The position numbers and the translations under genes are program-made. Positions 28,518 to 41,490 of a stretch of DNA of 64,000 bases are shown here, piece by piece; the stretch's first letter is position 1, and each line of letters starts with the position of its first letter. The stretch spans positions 1,302,001-1,366,000 of the forward strand of contig JADJWQ010000001.1 in assembly GCA_016716265.1 (NCBI GenBank), written 5' to 3'. The notes under the pieces are model-generated. The model was not told the origin of the DNA. It saw nothing but the letters and a program-made list of their open reading frames with translations, and made no database searches. Source of the DNA: Planctomycetota bacterium (lineage in GTDB: Bacteria; Planctomycetota; UBA1135; UBA2386).

Positions 28518-29129
28518 TCAAGCGGACTCGTCGGCGCGTTCCAGCGCGCGCACGAGGCGCGCCAGCGCGCGACTGAGCCGCTTGCGCACGACCTGCTCGG
28601 TCGCACCCTCGTCGCGGGCGATGTCGGCGAACGGCACGTCGAGGAATCGGCGCAGCAGGATCACCCGCTGGTCCTCCGCTGACAACGACGAGAGTGCGGC
28701 TTCGATGGCTTCCACCTGCTCGCGCGACGATGCGATCCGGCTGGGTGTGCAGAGACTGTCGTAGGTGTGGAGCAGCGCGTCGAAGTCGATCGGGCCTGCG
28801 TCCGGGGACGGGGGTTCGATCCGATCGCGGTCGCGGCAGGCCGCCTCCCAGTAGCGGCCCCGCTCGAGGAGCTTGTGCTCCACGATGCGGTTGAGCCAGG
28901 CGCGGAACTGCTCCGGGCGATCGCCGCGAAAGCCGCTGAAGTCCGCGACCACGTCGCGGCAGGCGGATTGCACGAGATCGCTGGCTGACTCGAATCCGAG
29001 CAACCGTCCCGCGCGCAGCCGCACGAGGCCCTCGATCTGTCGCCGGTGGCGGGCGATCAGATCCCCCATGGCGTCGCGGTCGCCCGCGGTCGCCGCGCGC
29101 AGCAGCTCGTCGATCGGGCGGCCGGTCAC
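28518..29129 (-). CDS. ECF-type RNA polymerase sigma factor, kinase-linked
   Basis: Alternative sigma factor of 203 residues with GTG start. Region 2 includes GFESASDLVQSACRDVVADF with QFRAWLNRIVEHKL. Region 4 includes LSSLSAEDQRVILLRRFLDVPFADIARDEGATEQVVRKRLSRALARL, read as separate helices. The DLVQ/FRGD/FRAWL pattern resembles the planctomycete sigma-70 group often found beside Hanks kinases. Its start lies one base after the stop of the kinase gene (TGA-C-GTG), so translation is probably coupled. No zinc-finger anti-sigma is adjacent, so kinase phosphorylation may control it; that model is known for related pairs and is inferred here. Confidence 0.9.
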   Translation of the reverse strand: MTGRPIDELLRAATAGDRDAMGDLIARHRRQIEGLVRLRAGRLLGFESASDLVQSACRDVVADFSGFRGDRPEQFRAWLNRIVEHKLLERGRYWEAACRDRDRIEPPSPDAGPIDFDALLHTYDSLCTPSRIASSREQVEAIEAALSSLSAEDQRVILLRRFLDVPFADIARDEGATEQVVRKRLSRALARLVRALERADESA

Positions 29130-29130
29130 G

Positions 29131-31842
29131 TCAATCGAACCAATCTGCAGGGAAGCCCTGGTCGACGAGATCCTCGACTGCCGAGGCACGCTCCTCGACA
29201 CCCAGGCGTTGGAGCGCGGAGCACAGCAGCGCCCGGTCGGACTCGTGGGCGGACTCCACCGTCACGTGTGGCGAGAGGACCGCGATCGCCGCGGCCGGGA
29301 ACGTCTCGACGAGGCTCCGGGCCAAACCGCGCGCCGCGCTGCCGTCCCCAGGATCGCGCATCAGGGCATCCGCTGCCAGGAACTCGAGCAGACCCTGGCG
29401 CAGCTCGAGCTCGAGATCGTCCGGAAGCCTCTCGCCGGCCAGCCCGCCGAGCACGTAGACGAGGTGGCTCCGGAGGAAGGTATTGCCGGGCTGGTTGCAC
29501 AGCGACCCCAGCACGTGCAGGACCTGCCTCGGAAGATCACCCGCGAGGAACGCGCGTGCGAGGCCAGCGTTGGTCTCGGCGCCCGACGCGAGGTCGCCCG
29601 GCACCGAATCGCGGCGGGACGCGATCTCCTCGAGCGCAGCGGCAGCCCGCTCGAGCTCGGCGCGGCGGTCGCTCAGATCGGGATCGCGCAGGTGCCGCCA
29701 GATCTCGATGTCGGCGAGCACCAGCGTGAGCCGGTCCCCCTCGAGGAGCACGCGGGCACGCTCCTCGGCCAGCTCGAAATGGCCCGCGTCACGGAGCACG
29801 AGACAGAGCTGATTCGCGTAGCGCCAATGCGAGGGAGCCGTCTGTAGCGCTCGCGTCAACACGGCTTCGGCCTCTTGGAACTCACCTCGCAGGCGCAGGA
29901 CCTTCCCGAGATTGTGCATCGTCGGCAGGTCGCCGGGGCATCGCTGCAGCACGAATCGAAGGGCGTCTCGCAGCTGCGGGGACACCTCTCCGCGCAGCTG
30001 TCGCACGGTCGCGTCGACCCAGGACACGAACGTCGTCTGCTCTCCGCGCGCCTCGCGAAGGAACGCAGCAGCGTGGCTCGCGAGACCGTCTCGCCCGAGC
30101 TGGAGGTACAGGATCGCTCGCATGCGCGCGGCGATCAGCGCCGCGGGGCGCTCGTACCCGGCCACCGGCGACGGGAGCTGCTGCAGGATCCGGTCCGCGT
30201 CCTGCAGCGTGACGGGGGCGTGGTCCCCGAGCGACTTGTCGCGGACTGCCTGGCAGACGGCCTCGATCGAGTCCGCGAACGGTGCGCCCAACGACCTCGT
30301 CATCACCGCCCGGTCGTCGGCTGCGGTCGACCGAGCAGGCACCGAGTCGTCGTCGCTGAGCGCGAGCCAACGCAGGAATCGGAGCTCCACGTCCTCCGGC
30401 TCCAGGTGAACGAGCTCGTGCAGGGCCGCGACGTCCCGCTCTCGTTGTGCGCTCCGCAGACGCTCCTGTCGGGTCCCGCTGAAACCGAGCGTGGGCGCCA
30501 GACCGGCGCGGAGCTCCACGACCCGCAGCCGGCGCGCCTCCGCCTCGGCCTGCCGTTCCGACGCTCGGGAATCGCCGAGCAGGTTCCCGATCACGAGCAC
30601 GGCGATCGCGATCAGCACCGCGAGCCCGGCGGTGATCCAGCGGGGCGGGGCGTGGTGCCTGATCTCGCCGATCACCCGGCGGATCGGTCGCGGAATGCGG
30701 CTCGGCCTGGCGCGCACCGGCTCGAAGCGAAGCATGCGTCGCAGTTCCTCACCGAGCTCGGCGGCGGACGGATAGCGGCGGGACGGGTCCTTCCGCATCG
30801 CCCGCAGGAGGATCGCCTCGAGATCGCGGGGGACCCGGCTCCGGTACGTCCGGGGCAGCGCGGGCTCGCGGTAGCGGATCTCGTCCAACAGGTCGGAGCC
30901 GGGTCTGGCGAACGGCCGGGTCAGCGTCAGGCACTCGAACAGGGTGGCGCCGATCGCGTGGACGTCGGCCGCGGGACCGACCGCCGCGCCGTCGATCTGC
31001 TCGGGTGCCATGTAGGCGAGTGTGCCGATCAACGCCTGCGACATCGTGATGCGCGGATCGGACTCCAGTCGCGCGAGACCGAAGTCGAGCAGCACGATGC
31101 GTCCACTCCGCTCGATCATGAAATTGCCGGGCTTGATATCGCGGTGAACGACGCCGGCGTCGTGCGCGGCCTGAACGGCGTCGGCCATCGCCGCCCCGAT
31201 CGACGCGACCAGCGCCGGCCAAGGTCGGGAGAAGAGCTGTGGCAGCTCGGCTTCCGCGAGCCCGAGCAGCTCCCGCGCCACGGCGCGGACCGCCATGGGG
31301 TCGGGCGGCACGGGCTCCTGCTGGCGGACCGCGAGCTCCGCCAGGAATCGGCCGAGATCGATGCCCCGGATCCGCTCCATCACCAGGCAGGCCGGTCGGG
31401 CTTCCACCAGATCGTGGATCGTGACGATGCCCGCGTGCTCCACCGCGGCCAGCGCCCGTGCCTCGCGGCCGAACCGCGTCAGGCGTTCGACATCGTCGCT
31501 CACCTCGGCCGACAACACCTTGACCGCGACCTCGCGGCCGAGCTCGAGGTCGGTCGCCGCGTAGACCACACCCATGCCGCCCCGGCCGAGTCGGTCCCCG
31601 ATCCGGTAGCGGCCGTGCAGGATCGTGCCCGCGACGTCGCCCAGTCCCGTCAGGCCGCCGGGCAGCCCGCGGGCCCTGCCGATCAGCCGCCGCAGCTTCG
31701 GCTCGAGGTCGGGCCGCGATCGGCACAACCGGGAGACGTCGACCTCCTCCCCGGCCTCGGCACGCTGGAGGTAGTCCGCGAGCAGGCTGTCGAGGAGCGC
31801 GTCGTCGCCGGGTCGATCGGTGCTGCCGTCGTGCGCCGTCAT
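29131..31842 (-). CDS. Hanks-type Ser/Thr protein kinase with TM segment and TPR-like C-terminus
   Basis: Membrane kinase of 903 residues. The N-terminal 70 residues form an acidic helical region (DALLDSLLADYLQRAEAGEE) common to planctomycete kinases. The kinase domain spans about 79-372: GRGGMG (87-91), K108, HRDIKPGN with D235, DFG 253-255, APE 279-281, all catalytic residues present. One transmembrane helix (about 403-420) is followed by a roughly 480-residue helical region with TPR-like repeats (NLGKVLRLRGEFQEAEAVLTRAL). ATG at 31842 with GGAG upstream; a longer frame is not supported. It lies between a secreted protein (22 bp upstream) and the coupled sigma factor. Confidence 0.93.
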   Translation of the reverse strand: MTAHDGSTDRPGDDALLDSLLADYLQRAEAGEEVDVSRLCRSRPDLEPKLRRLIGRARGLPGGLTGLGDVAGTILHGRYRIGDRLGRGGMGVVYAATDLELGREVAVKVLSAEVSDDVERLTRFGREARALAAVEHAGIVTIHDLVEARPACLVMERIRGIDLGRFLAELAVRQQEPVPPDPMAVRAVARELLGLAEAELPQLFSRPWPALVASIGAAMADAVQAAHDAGVVHRDIKPGNFMIERSGRIVLLDFGLARLESDPRITMSQALIGTLAYMAPEQIDGAAVGPAADVHAIGATLFECLTLTRPFARPGSDLLDEIRYREPALPRTYRSRVPRDLEAILLRAMRKDPSRRYPSAAELGEELRRMLRFEPVRARPSRIPRPIRRVIGEIRHHAPPRWITAGLAVLIAIAVLVIGNLLGDSRASERQAEAEARRLRVVELRAGLAPTLGFSGTRQERLRSAQRERDVAALHELVHLEPEDVELRFLRWLALSDDDSVPARSTAADDRAVMTRSLGAPFADSIEAVCQAVRDKSLGDHAPVTLQDADRILQQLPSPVAGYERPAALIAARMRAILYLQLGRDGLASHAAAFLREARGEQTTFVSWVDATVRQLRGEVSPQLRDALRFVLQRCPGDLPTMHNLGKVLRLRGEFQEAEAVLTRALQTAPSHWRYANQLCLVLRDAGHFELAEERARVLLEGDRLTLVLADIEIWRHLRDPDLSDRRAELERAAAALEEIASRRDSVPGDLASGAETNAGLARAFLAGDLPRQVLHVLGSLCNQPGNTFLRSHLVYVLGGLAGERLPDDLELELRQGLLEFLAADALMRDPGDGSAARGLARSLVETFPAAAIAVLSPHVTVESAHESDRALLCSALQRLGVEERASAVEDLVDQGFPADWFD

Positions 31843-31864
31843 GGGTCCCGCTCCGTCGGTGTCG

Positions 31865-33268
31865 TCAGAGCTGCAGCCGGACGAGGCGGGACGAGTCCAG
31901 GCAGCTGCTCCCGGGCACGAAGCCGACGAGCTGGAAGTCGAGCGCACCGCCCACGAAGTCGAACAGCGGAATGTCGATGTATGCCTCCTTCCCGGACGAC
32001 GTGGCGGTGGTGAAGAGCAGGTACTCGAAGACCAGCCCGATCGGTGCCGGCAGGCCGGGCGCCGTCAGCACGACGAAGTCGACCGAAGCCGTCCGACGAT
32101 TCGACCAGATCGCCAGGCCATCGGGGTATGTGCCGGTCCGCGAGCGCGTGCGGAACATCGTCATCCTGAGCTCGGGTGCACAGATCGTGATCGGCAGCAA
32201 GTTGATCCGGGACCCGTTCCTCGGGTTGCCGAGCAGGTGGCCTCGAGGATCGGTCACGCACACGCCATCCACGTCGTCCGTGCCACGCAGGCCGATCGCC
32301 GTCCCCATCGTGCGGCCCGTCGACCGGAACCGGTAGGCGGACACCGTTGCCGTTCCGGCCGCGGTGAAGCGCGCGAACCGGATCTGGTCGGCGGGAGCGG
32401 CTCCTTGCGTCGAGAACAGCAGGCACGAGTGCTCCTCGTCCACTGCCAATGCATCGAGTTCGTCGCCGGACGACAATCCGAGTGCCGAGTAGGCCAGAAA
32501 TGGCAACGGCTCGCTCCACGCTCGGGTGTTCGGGTCCCAGGTCGTGGACAGGATCGTCGCGCCTGACGGCGAGGTGCCACCCCACCACCACAGCGGGACT
32601 CGCGTGAGACGGGCCGACGCCACCGAGAAGTAGAACGTCGGGGCGTAGTTCACGTCGTGATCGTCGCCGTTCATGGGCGAGAACGGATGCGTATAGGCCG
32701 ACATGTTGATGTCGATCGCGTCGACTTCGGCGGTCTCGGCGAGGCCCATGTCGTCGTCGTCCTGACCGAGGCGCGGATGGTCGACGAGGTCCTCGGGAAT
32801 CCCCTCGCTCCCCGGGTAGTAGTACCCGAAGACATCGGCACCGTTGTCACCGGACTCCCGCTCGATGTCGTCGCGAGCCACGGCACCACGCCGCACCGAG
32901 AGCGCAAGGAACGCCCAGCGTGGATCCGGCAACGGGTCCGGAATCCAACCGTCGCCGGTGGGCTCGACGACGATGAAATCGGCGCCGATCGACATCGCGT
33001 CGATGTCGATGCTGGCTCTCACGGCCGTCGGCAAGATGGAGAAATCGGCGAGGGTGGGGGGCAGGGAGGCGGTCGACGGGTAGGCGGTGACGATCGCCGG
33101 CGCACCGCCTGCCTTCTGGACGGGCCCGCCGGGTACGAGCGGCGGGAAGCTGGCCGCGGTCGCCTCGGACACCGAGATGCCTGCCGGCACCGCGAACAGC
33201 GGCTCGTTGGACTGGGCGGTCGCGCAGGAGATCAGCGCGATCAGCGCGATCGAAACGTCACGTAGCAT
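31865..33268 (-). CDS. Secreted protein of unknown function upstream of kinase
   Basis: Exported protein, 467 residues, no recognised enzyme motif. The start is ATG 33268, because GAGGAGG lies seven bases upstream of it; ATG 33274 would be only one base from that ribosome-binding site. Signal peptide MLRDVSIALIALISCATAQ. The middle has acidic patches (GQDDDDMGLAE, NGDDHDVNYAPTF) possibly binding calcium. The C-terminus contains a predicted beta-module (GLVFEYLLFTT, FVGGALDFQLVGF). The gene ends 22 bp before the kinase start, so it is likely in the same transcript and may be a ligand or substrate of that system; inferred from position only. Confidence 0.75.
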   Translation of the reverse strand: MLRDVSIALIALISCATAQSNEPLFAVPAGISVSEATAASFPPLVPGGPVQKAGGAPAIVTAYPSTASLPPTLADFSILPTAVRASIDIDAMSIGADFIVVEPTGDGWIPDPLPDPRWAFLALSVRRGAVARDDIERESGDNGADVFGYYYPGSEGIPEDLVDHPRLGQDDDDMGLAETAEVDAIDINMSAYTHPFSPMNGDDHDVNYAPTFYFSVASARLTRVPLWWWGGTSPSGATILSTTWDPNTRAWSEPLPFLAYSALGLSSGDELDALAVDEEHSCLLFSTQGAAPADQIRFARFTAAGTATVSAYRFRSTGRTMGTAIGLRGTDDVDGVCVTDPRGHLLGNPRNGSRINLLPITICAPELRMTMFRTRSRTGTYPDGLAIWSNRRTASVDFVVLTAPGLPAPIGLVFEYLLFTTATSSGKEAYIDIPLFDFVGGALDFQLVGFVPGSSCLDSSRLVRLQL

Positions 33269-33275
33269 CGACATG

Positions 33276-33282
33276 CCTCCTC
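33276..33282 (-). promoter_or_regulatory. Ribosome-binding site fixing the start of the secreted protein
   Basis: GAGGAGG on the minus strand lies seven bases upstream of ATG 33268 but directly against ATG 33274, so it selects the inner start. Confidence 0.7.
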
Positions 33283-34326
33283 TGGACACTCGGACAGATG
33301 CCGGACAGGGGCGGGTGTGACCGTGCGTTCCGTCCATCATCTCCCCCGCGCCCGGCGAGGTGGTGGCGCCTGACCGTCGCCGCATGGCGGAGGCGATCGC
33401 CAGTGTGCGCAAAGCACCCGAAGCTCGGGTGTGGCTCACACGATGAGCGAGAGGCGACGCGCGACTGATGCCCTCTGGACATTGCTGCGGAGTGCACGTG
33501 CGTGTGGCAGGTAATGCCTTCCGCAGCTCGCACGAGCAGACGTCGTGACGCACCGCTCGTCATATGCGCAACGAGATCGGGAATTGATGGCAGGATCGTC
33601 GTGGACGTCAGGGATGTTGATGCCAGCAGTGCTCGCGAGTTCACGTGTCCGTCGTAGAAAGCGAATGGCGCAGCAGTGACGAGGATTCTCCTTGCGTCGA
33701 TGAGCATGGCGGGTGGATGGTGGATGAACTCGAGCGGCATGACAAGCCGCTGCGGCTCCGAGGCAACCCAGCGAAGCGGCGGCCCGAGTCGTTTCTCCGC
33801 GTAATCGTGCTCCGGCGCGATCCAAACGATCGTTCGATCGTGTGACCGCCGTGCCCACTCGAGCTGGACCCGATGCCGCACCGCACGCCCGGCTGCTTCG
33901 ACGCTGTTGGAGCCGTGGCAGTCGACCATCGATCAGGCGCTGCAAGCGCGGCGGCCAGCGAGCGGCAGCCGCGCGCTGCATCCGCGTGGCGGTTTCGTTC
34001 GGCCGCCGTCGCCGCGTTCCTCCAATTTGGCCCGGCCGGACGTGCTCCGCAGCGCGATCAGCTGTGCGGTTCGCCCGTCGACGACAGCATCCGGATCTCG
34101 TAGGGCATGGCTGCATTCGCGACCACATCGATTGGCGCGACGTCAGCTCTCTGTTTGCGCCGCGGGGCTCGGACGCTGGAGTGGTGGGTGCACCACGTCG
34201 ACGCCAGCTCGTCTACGGGTCGGCTGGCCAGCGGACAACCGGGACCGTCAGGTCGCCCGTCATGGCTTCACTCGATCACGGCGGGTGCGCGTCGGGTCCG
34301 AGGCTTCCCTGACCGATACGCACACG
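33283..34326. other. About 1 kb without a convincing gene
   Basis: This stretch lies between the 3' end of the WD40 kinase gene and the promoter side of the secreted protein gene. It is visibly less GC-rich than its surroundings. A minus-strand open frame (33258-33929) contains a protein-like segment around PLEFIHHPPAMLIDARRI but no start signal or family motif. It may be decayed coding DNA or simply noncoding. Confidence 0.5.
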
Positions 34327-37884
<3,558 letters not shown>

Positions 37885-37967
37885 GGTGCGGGGCTCCTGG
37901 TGAAGATGCCTGACGCACAGATTCGTGACCGGCGCTGCCGACCGGGACGGTCGTCGCACGCCATGCT

Positions 37968-38603
37968 TCAGCCCTCGTTCTGGTCGAGTGCGAGCAGGAG
38001 CGCGAGCCGAGCCCGCGCCCGCGACAGGAGCTTGCGGACGGCCGGCTCGGCCTTGCCCAGCTCCTCGGCGATCTCCCGGTGCGAGAGTCCGACGACGCAC
38101 GCCAGGGTCAGGACCCGCCGCTGATCGTCCGGCAGCCGATCGACCGCGGCTTCGACCCGAGCGACCTCCTCGCGGGCCGAAGCGCCCTGGCTCGGCGTGC
38201 CGAGCGTGGCGTAGCAGGTGGCCAGCCGCTGGTAGGTCTCGGGATCGCCGCCACCTCCCTCCGCCAGGGGTCGCTCCCGACGGCGGTCGCGCCGTTGCGC
38301 GATCAGGAACCGGTGCCGCATCCGGATCTTGTGCAACACGACCTTCGCGAGCCAGCTCCGGAACTGCTCGAGACTCGAGCCCTCGAAGCCCCCCAGGCCG
38401 ACGATGATCTGTCGGTAGACGGACTGCGCGAGGTCGGCGGCGGACTCGTAGCCGCGAATCAGCGGCCCCGCGTTCAGCCGGACGTACGCCTCGACCTGCG
38501 GGGTCAATCGGCGGGCCAGCTCCTCGTGCGCGTCAGCGTCACCACGCCGGGCGGCGTCGACCAGCACCATGAGATCGGTGGGTGGCGACGGATCTGCGCT
38601 CAT
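37968..38603 (-). CDS. ECF-type RNA polymerase sigma factor paired with WD40 kinase
   Basis: Alternative sigma factor, 211 residues, ATG start with GAGGGA upstream. Region 2: YESAADLAQSVYRQIIVGLGGF and QFRSWLAKVVLHKIRMRHR (about 52-100). Region 4: VDRLPDDQRRVLTLACVVG, then HREIAEELGKAEPAVRKLLSRARARL (about 150-200). It is first in the operon and the kinase follows, the usual planctomycete order; the pair at 29-32 kb has the opposite order. The two sigma factors are clearly paralogous (same ADL-Q / FR-WL pattern). Target promoters cannot be deduced. Confidence 0.9.
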   Translation of the reverse strand: MSADPSPPTDLMVLVDAARRGDADAHEELARRLTPQVEAYVRLNAGPLIRGYESAADLAQSVYRQIIVGLGGFEGSSLEQFRSWLAKVVLHKIRMRHRFLIAQRRDRRRERPLAEGGGGDPETYQRLATCYATLGTPSQGASAREEVARVEAAVDRLPDDQRRVLTLACVVGLSHREIAEELGKAEPAVRKLLSRARARLALLLALDQNEG

Positions 38604-39405
38604 GAATCGTCCCTCGCGAGGTGGCCCGGAGCGTAGCCGCCGGGCGACGTTCACGACAGGTGCCGAGGCCTCGCGTCCATCCGGCCAAGGCGCGAACCGG
38701 GGCAACGCGAAGATCCGCGCCGAGGACGCCACGGCTGCATCTCCCCGGTAGCTGGCCGAGTGCCCCCAGGATGCGCTCCCGAACGGACACCCGTTCCACG
38801 GAGCCTCACCGGAGCGAGATTCGCGAACGCCACGTCGTGCTCCCGGTGTCGCTCATCGTGCGGCCCCGGGGCGCGCTGGGACGCGGCGGGAAGGTGCCAA
38901 AGGAGGGCTGCGGCCACCGATTCTCGCGAGGCCCTCCACGACCTCGTCGAGCCGAACGGCAACGTCGGAGCCTCGTTCCTCGTCGCTCCTCGACTTGCCA
39001 CGCGATGCGCGCCCGAAACCGTTGGGCGATGCCCTCACCTCGCCTGCCGTTCGCCGCGAGTTTCGGGAGACCGCTCGACTCACAGCGTCGGTGTCCCGTC
39101 GACGCATCCGACCGCATGACGAGCCGAGTCGAAACGCCCTCCGGTCATGAACGCGAGGATCCTCAGGTTCGTCGCCGTGTTCGTCTCGACCCGCACGCCG
39201 ACTGTTCGTCAGCGTGTCCTCCCGAACCACCATTCGACTCAGCAATACGGCCTCGATCAGGATTCGTTGGGCAGAACCGCGATCGAAGCAGCGACCGCAT
39301 GGGAGTCCGGGTGTATCGGTCGCCGGTCCGGGTTCCGCACTCCGCTCGGTTGCACGGCACGGTCGCCAGGCGACCGGACACACCGCCGTGCGCGTCGGCC
39401 CGGAG
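38604..39405. other. About 800 bp without a convincing gene
   Basis: This gap lies upstream of the sigma factor gene and downstream of the NRDE gene. Open frames on both strands have no start signal, family motif or biased codon use. The sigma promoter should lie at the left end. Confidence 0.5.
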
Positions 39406-40149
39406 CTACAGCCCGTCGCCCGGCGCCAGGCGCCGGCCGAGGTTGCCGTAGTTGCGGTAGCTCGTCTCGCTCGGGGGGCCGGGTGCGTAGCGCCACACGA
39501 GGCCGTGGGTCGGGTCGCGCGGCACGGCGAGCAGCGAGCTCGACACGGTGCCGTAGTCGCCGCCGAGCTTCAGGATGCGGTGGCCGCTGCGGGCGCCCTC
39601 GTCGAGCAGCAGCGCCGCGATCCGATCGAGCCGCTCGTCGATCGTCAGCGCCGGCTCGGCGGCGGTCCCAAGCCCCGGGATCGACAGCTCGCCGAGCCGG
39701 TGCTCGTTGCTGATCACGAGCGGCTCGCCGACGACGCGCTGCTCGTCGAGCTCGCCGGCGCGGTGCGCGACGACATGCGAGAGCGCGCCGTCCGACACGA
39801 CGAGCTGGAAGCCGCCGTAGCGATGCGCCGCGACCGCGTCGCGCACGCGCGCGACGGCGCCGTCGACATCGTCGGCGTCGAGTGCGAGGTGCGGGATCTC
39901 GCCGCGCGATCGGGCGCCGTCGGGCACCGGCACGCCGGCGAGGTTGGTCAGCCCGGCGAACAGCCCGGAGTCGGCGATCGCGATCCAGGTGCCGCCGGCA
40001 CGGCGGTCACGCGGCGACAGGATGCGGCGCCGCTCACCGAGGAACAGGCCGGGCGGCGCGGCCGGACGGTCGCGCCGCTCGTCGCGGTTGCTGCCGACGA
40101 GGATCGGATACTCGGGATCGGCGCCAGGGATCAGGATCAGGAGGCACAC
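39406..40149 (-). CDS. NRDE/TANGO2 family protein
   Basis: Cytoplasmic protein of 247 residues in the NRDE (TANGO2, DUF833) family. It opens with MCLLILIPGADPEYPILVGSN and contains the name-giving NRDE motif (NRDERRDRP, about residues 21-29). FAGLTNLAGV and a central histidine-containing segment follow. The conserved Cys2 may become the N-terminal residue after methionine removal, as in Ntn-hydrolases; that is a family hypothesis. GTG start. It lies 33 bp downstream of the MFS gene on the same strand. Eukaryotic TANGO2 has been linked to haem or lipid handling; the role in bacteria is unknown. Confidence 0.88.
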   Translation of the reverse strand: MCLLILIPGADPEYPILVGSNRDERRDRPAAPPGLFLGERRRILSPRDRRAGGTWIAIADSGLFAGLTNLAGVPVPDGARSRGEIPHLALDADDVDGAVARVRDAVAAHRYGGFQLVVSDGALSHVVAHRAGELDEQRVVGEPLVISNEHRLGELSIPGLGTAAEPALTIDERLDRIAALLLDEGARSGHRILKLGGDYGTVSSSLLAVPRDPTHGLVWRYAPGPPSETSYRNYGNLGRRLAPGDGL

Positions 40150-40182
40150 GGTGCGGCTGCGCGTCTTTCGACGCAGCCTCCA

Positions 40183-41490
40183 TCAGGTTCCCTGCCGCGG
40201 GTCCGAACGCAAGGGTGAAGCTGCGGTCGCGGCGACGCCGGCGCGCCGCTCGCCACGCCGCAGCGCGACGATCGCGAGCGCCGCGCCGAGCGACGCGAAC
40301 CCGGCCGCGACGAACACGCCGGGCAGCCCGGCGAAGCGCGCGACCACCCCGCCGACCAGCGGCCCCGAGAACATGCCGAGCTGCATGAAGCTCTGCACGC
40401 AGGCGAACGCCATCGCGCGCTGGCGCGCCTCGATCCGCTTCTGGACGGCCGCGTACGACAGCGCCATGCCGCCGGCCATCACCGCGGCACAAACGCAGCG
40501 CAGCCCGAAGAACCACACGACGTCGCGCACCGAGGCGAGCACGACCAAGAGCAAGCCGAGCGCGGCCGAGCCGAACGCCAGCGCACGCAGAGGACCGAGC
40601 CGATCGCCGAGCCGCCCCCAGCGCGGCGTGAAGGCGATCTGGCCGAGCGCGACGACGACGAACATCCACGACACCGTGCGCTTGACCGCGTCCTCGCGAC
40701 CGACGCCGTCGTGCGCGAGCCACGGCAGCGGACCGAGCCAGTCGATGTGCAGCGCGAGGAACGCTTCCACCATCACCTGCGCGAAGCGCACGGCGAACAC
40801 CACCCCGAGCAGCGGCAGCACGCGCGGCGACACCAGGAAGCCGAGCACCGACGCGAAGAAGCCCGACACGCCGGCCCGCGCGCCGTCGCGCGCGAGCGTG
40901 TCGCGGCTCTCGCGGGCGAACAGCAGCACCGGCAGGCTCGACAGGAACGCGCAGCCGGCGGTCACGTGGAACACCGCGTCGAAGCCGAAGCGCAGCGCGA
41001 TCTCGGCGCCGAGCCACGGCCCGCACAACATGCCGAGCGCGACCGCGACCTGCAGCTGGCCGAGCGTCCGCCCCTGCCGCTCCTCGGGAAGGTCGGCCGA
41101 CACCAGCGCCATCGCCGGCGCGATGTAGCCGGCCAGCGTGCCCTGCGCGAGGCGCAGTCCCAGCAGCTGCAGCGGCGTCCGCGCCAGCGGCATCAGCCCG
41201 ACCACCAGCGCGATGCCGAGCACCGCGCGCAGCGCCATCGGCTTGCGCCCGCGCCGGTCGCCGAGCACGCCCCACAGGGGTCCGATCAGTGCCGCCGACA
41301 GCGGTGCTGCGCCGTAGATCAACCCCGCCCACAGCTCGAGGTCGCCGCCGGCGAGGCCGAACCGCTCCCGCACGTACAGCGGCAGCATCGGCACGAAGGC
41401 CATCATTCCGGCCGAGACCACGAACAGGCTCGGCCACACCGCCCGGAAGTTGCGCTGCCAGTAGCTCAGGGGCGCGCCATTCTGCCGCAC
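40183..41490 (-). CDS. Major facilitator superfamily transporter
   Basis: Twelve-helix inner-membrane transporter, 435 residues. The GTG at 41490 places the start just before the first helix (AVWPSLFVVSAGMMAFVPMLPLYV). The MFS loop 2-3 motif appears as GVLGDRRGRKPMALR (about residues 75-89), and the half-molecule repeat as WGRLGDRLGPLRALA. It resembles TetA/MdtG-type drug or metabolite exporters. The frame continues upstream, but that part is hydrophilic, arginine-rich and not a transporter N-terminus. Substrate unknown. It is followed after 33 bp by the NRDE gene. Confidence 0.88.
   Translation of the reverse strand: MRQNGAPLSYWQRNFRAVWPSLFVVSAGMMAFVPMLPLYVRERFGLAGGDLELWAGLIYGAAPLSAALIGPLWGVLGDRRGRKPMALRAVLGIALVVGLMPLARTPLQLLGLRLAQGTLAGYIAPAMALVSADLPEERQGRTLGQLQVAVALGMLCGPWLGAEIALRFGFDAVFHVTAGCAFLSSLPVLLFARESRDTLARDGARAGVSGFFASVLGFLVSPRVLPLLGVVFAVRFAQVMVEAFLALHIDWLGPLPWLAHDGVGREDAVKRTVSWMFVVVALGQIAFTPRWGRLGDRLGPLRALAFGSAALGLLLVVLASVRDVVWFFGLRCVCAAVMAGGMALSYAAVQKRIEARQRAMAFACVQSFMQLGMFSGPLVGGVVARFAGLPGVFVAAGFASLGAALAIVALRRGERRAGVAATAASPLRSDPRQGT

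Noticed and set aside
33258..33929. Possible minus-strand gene of 223 codons
   Set aside because: Overlaps the ribosome-binding site and start of the secreted protein gene, has no recognisable motif and mixed codon use.
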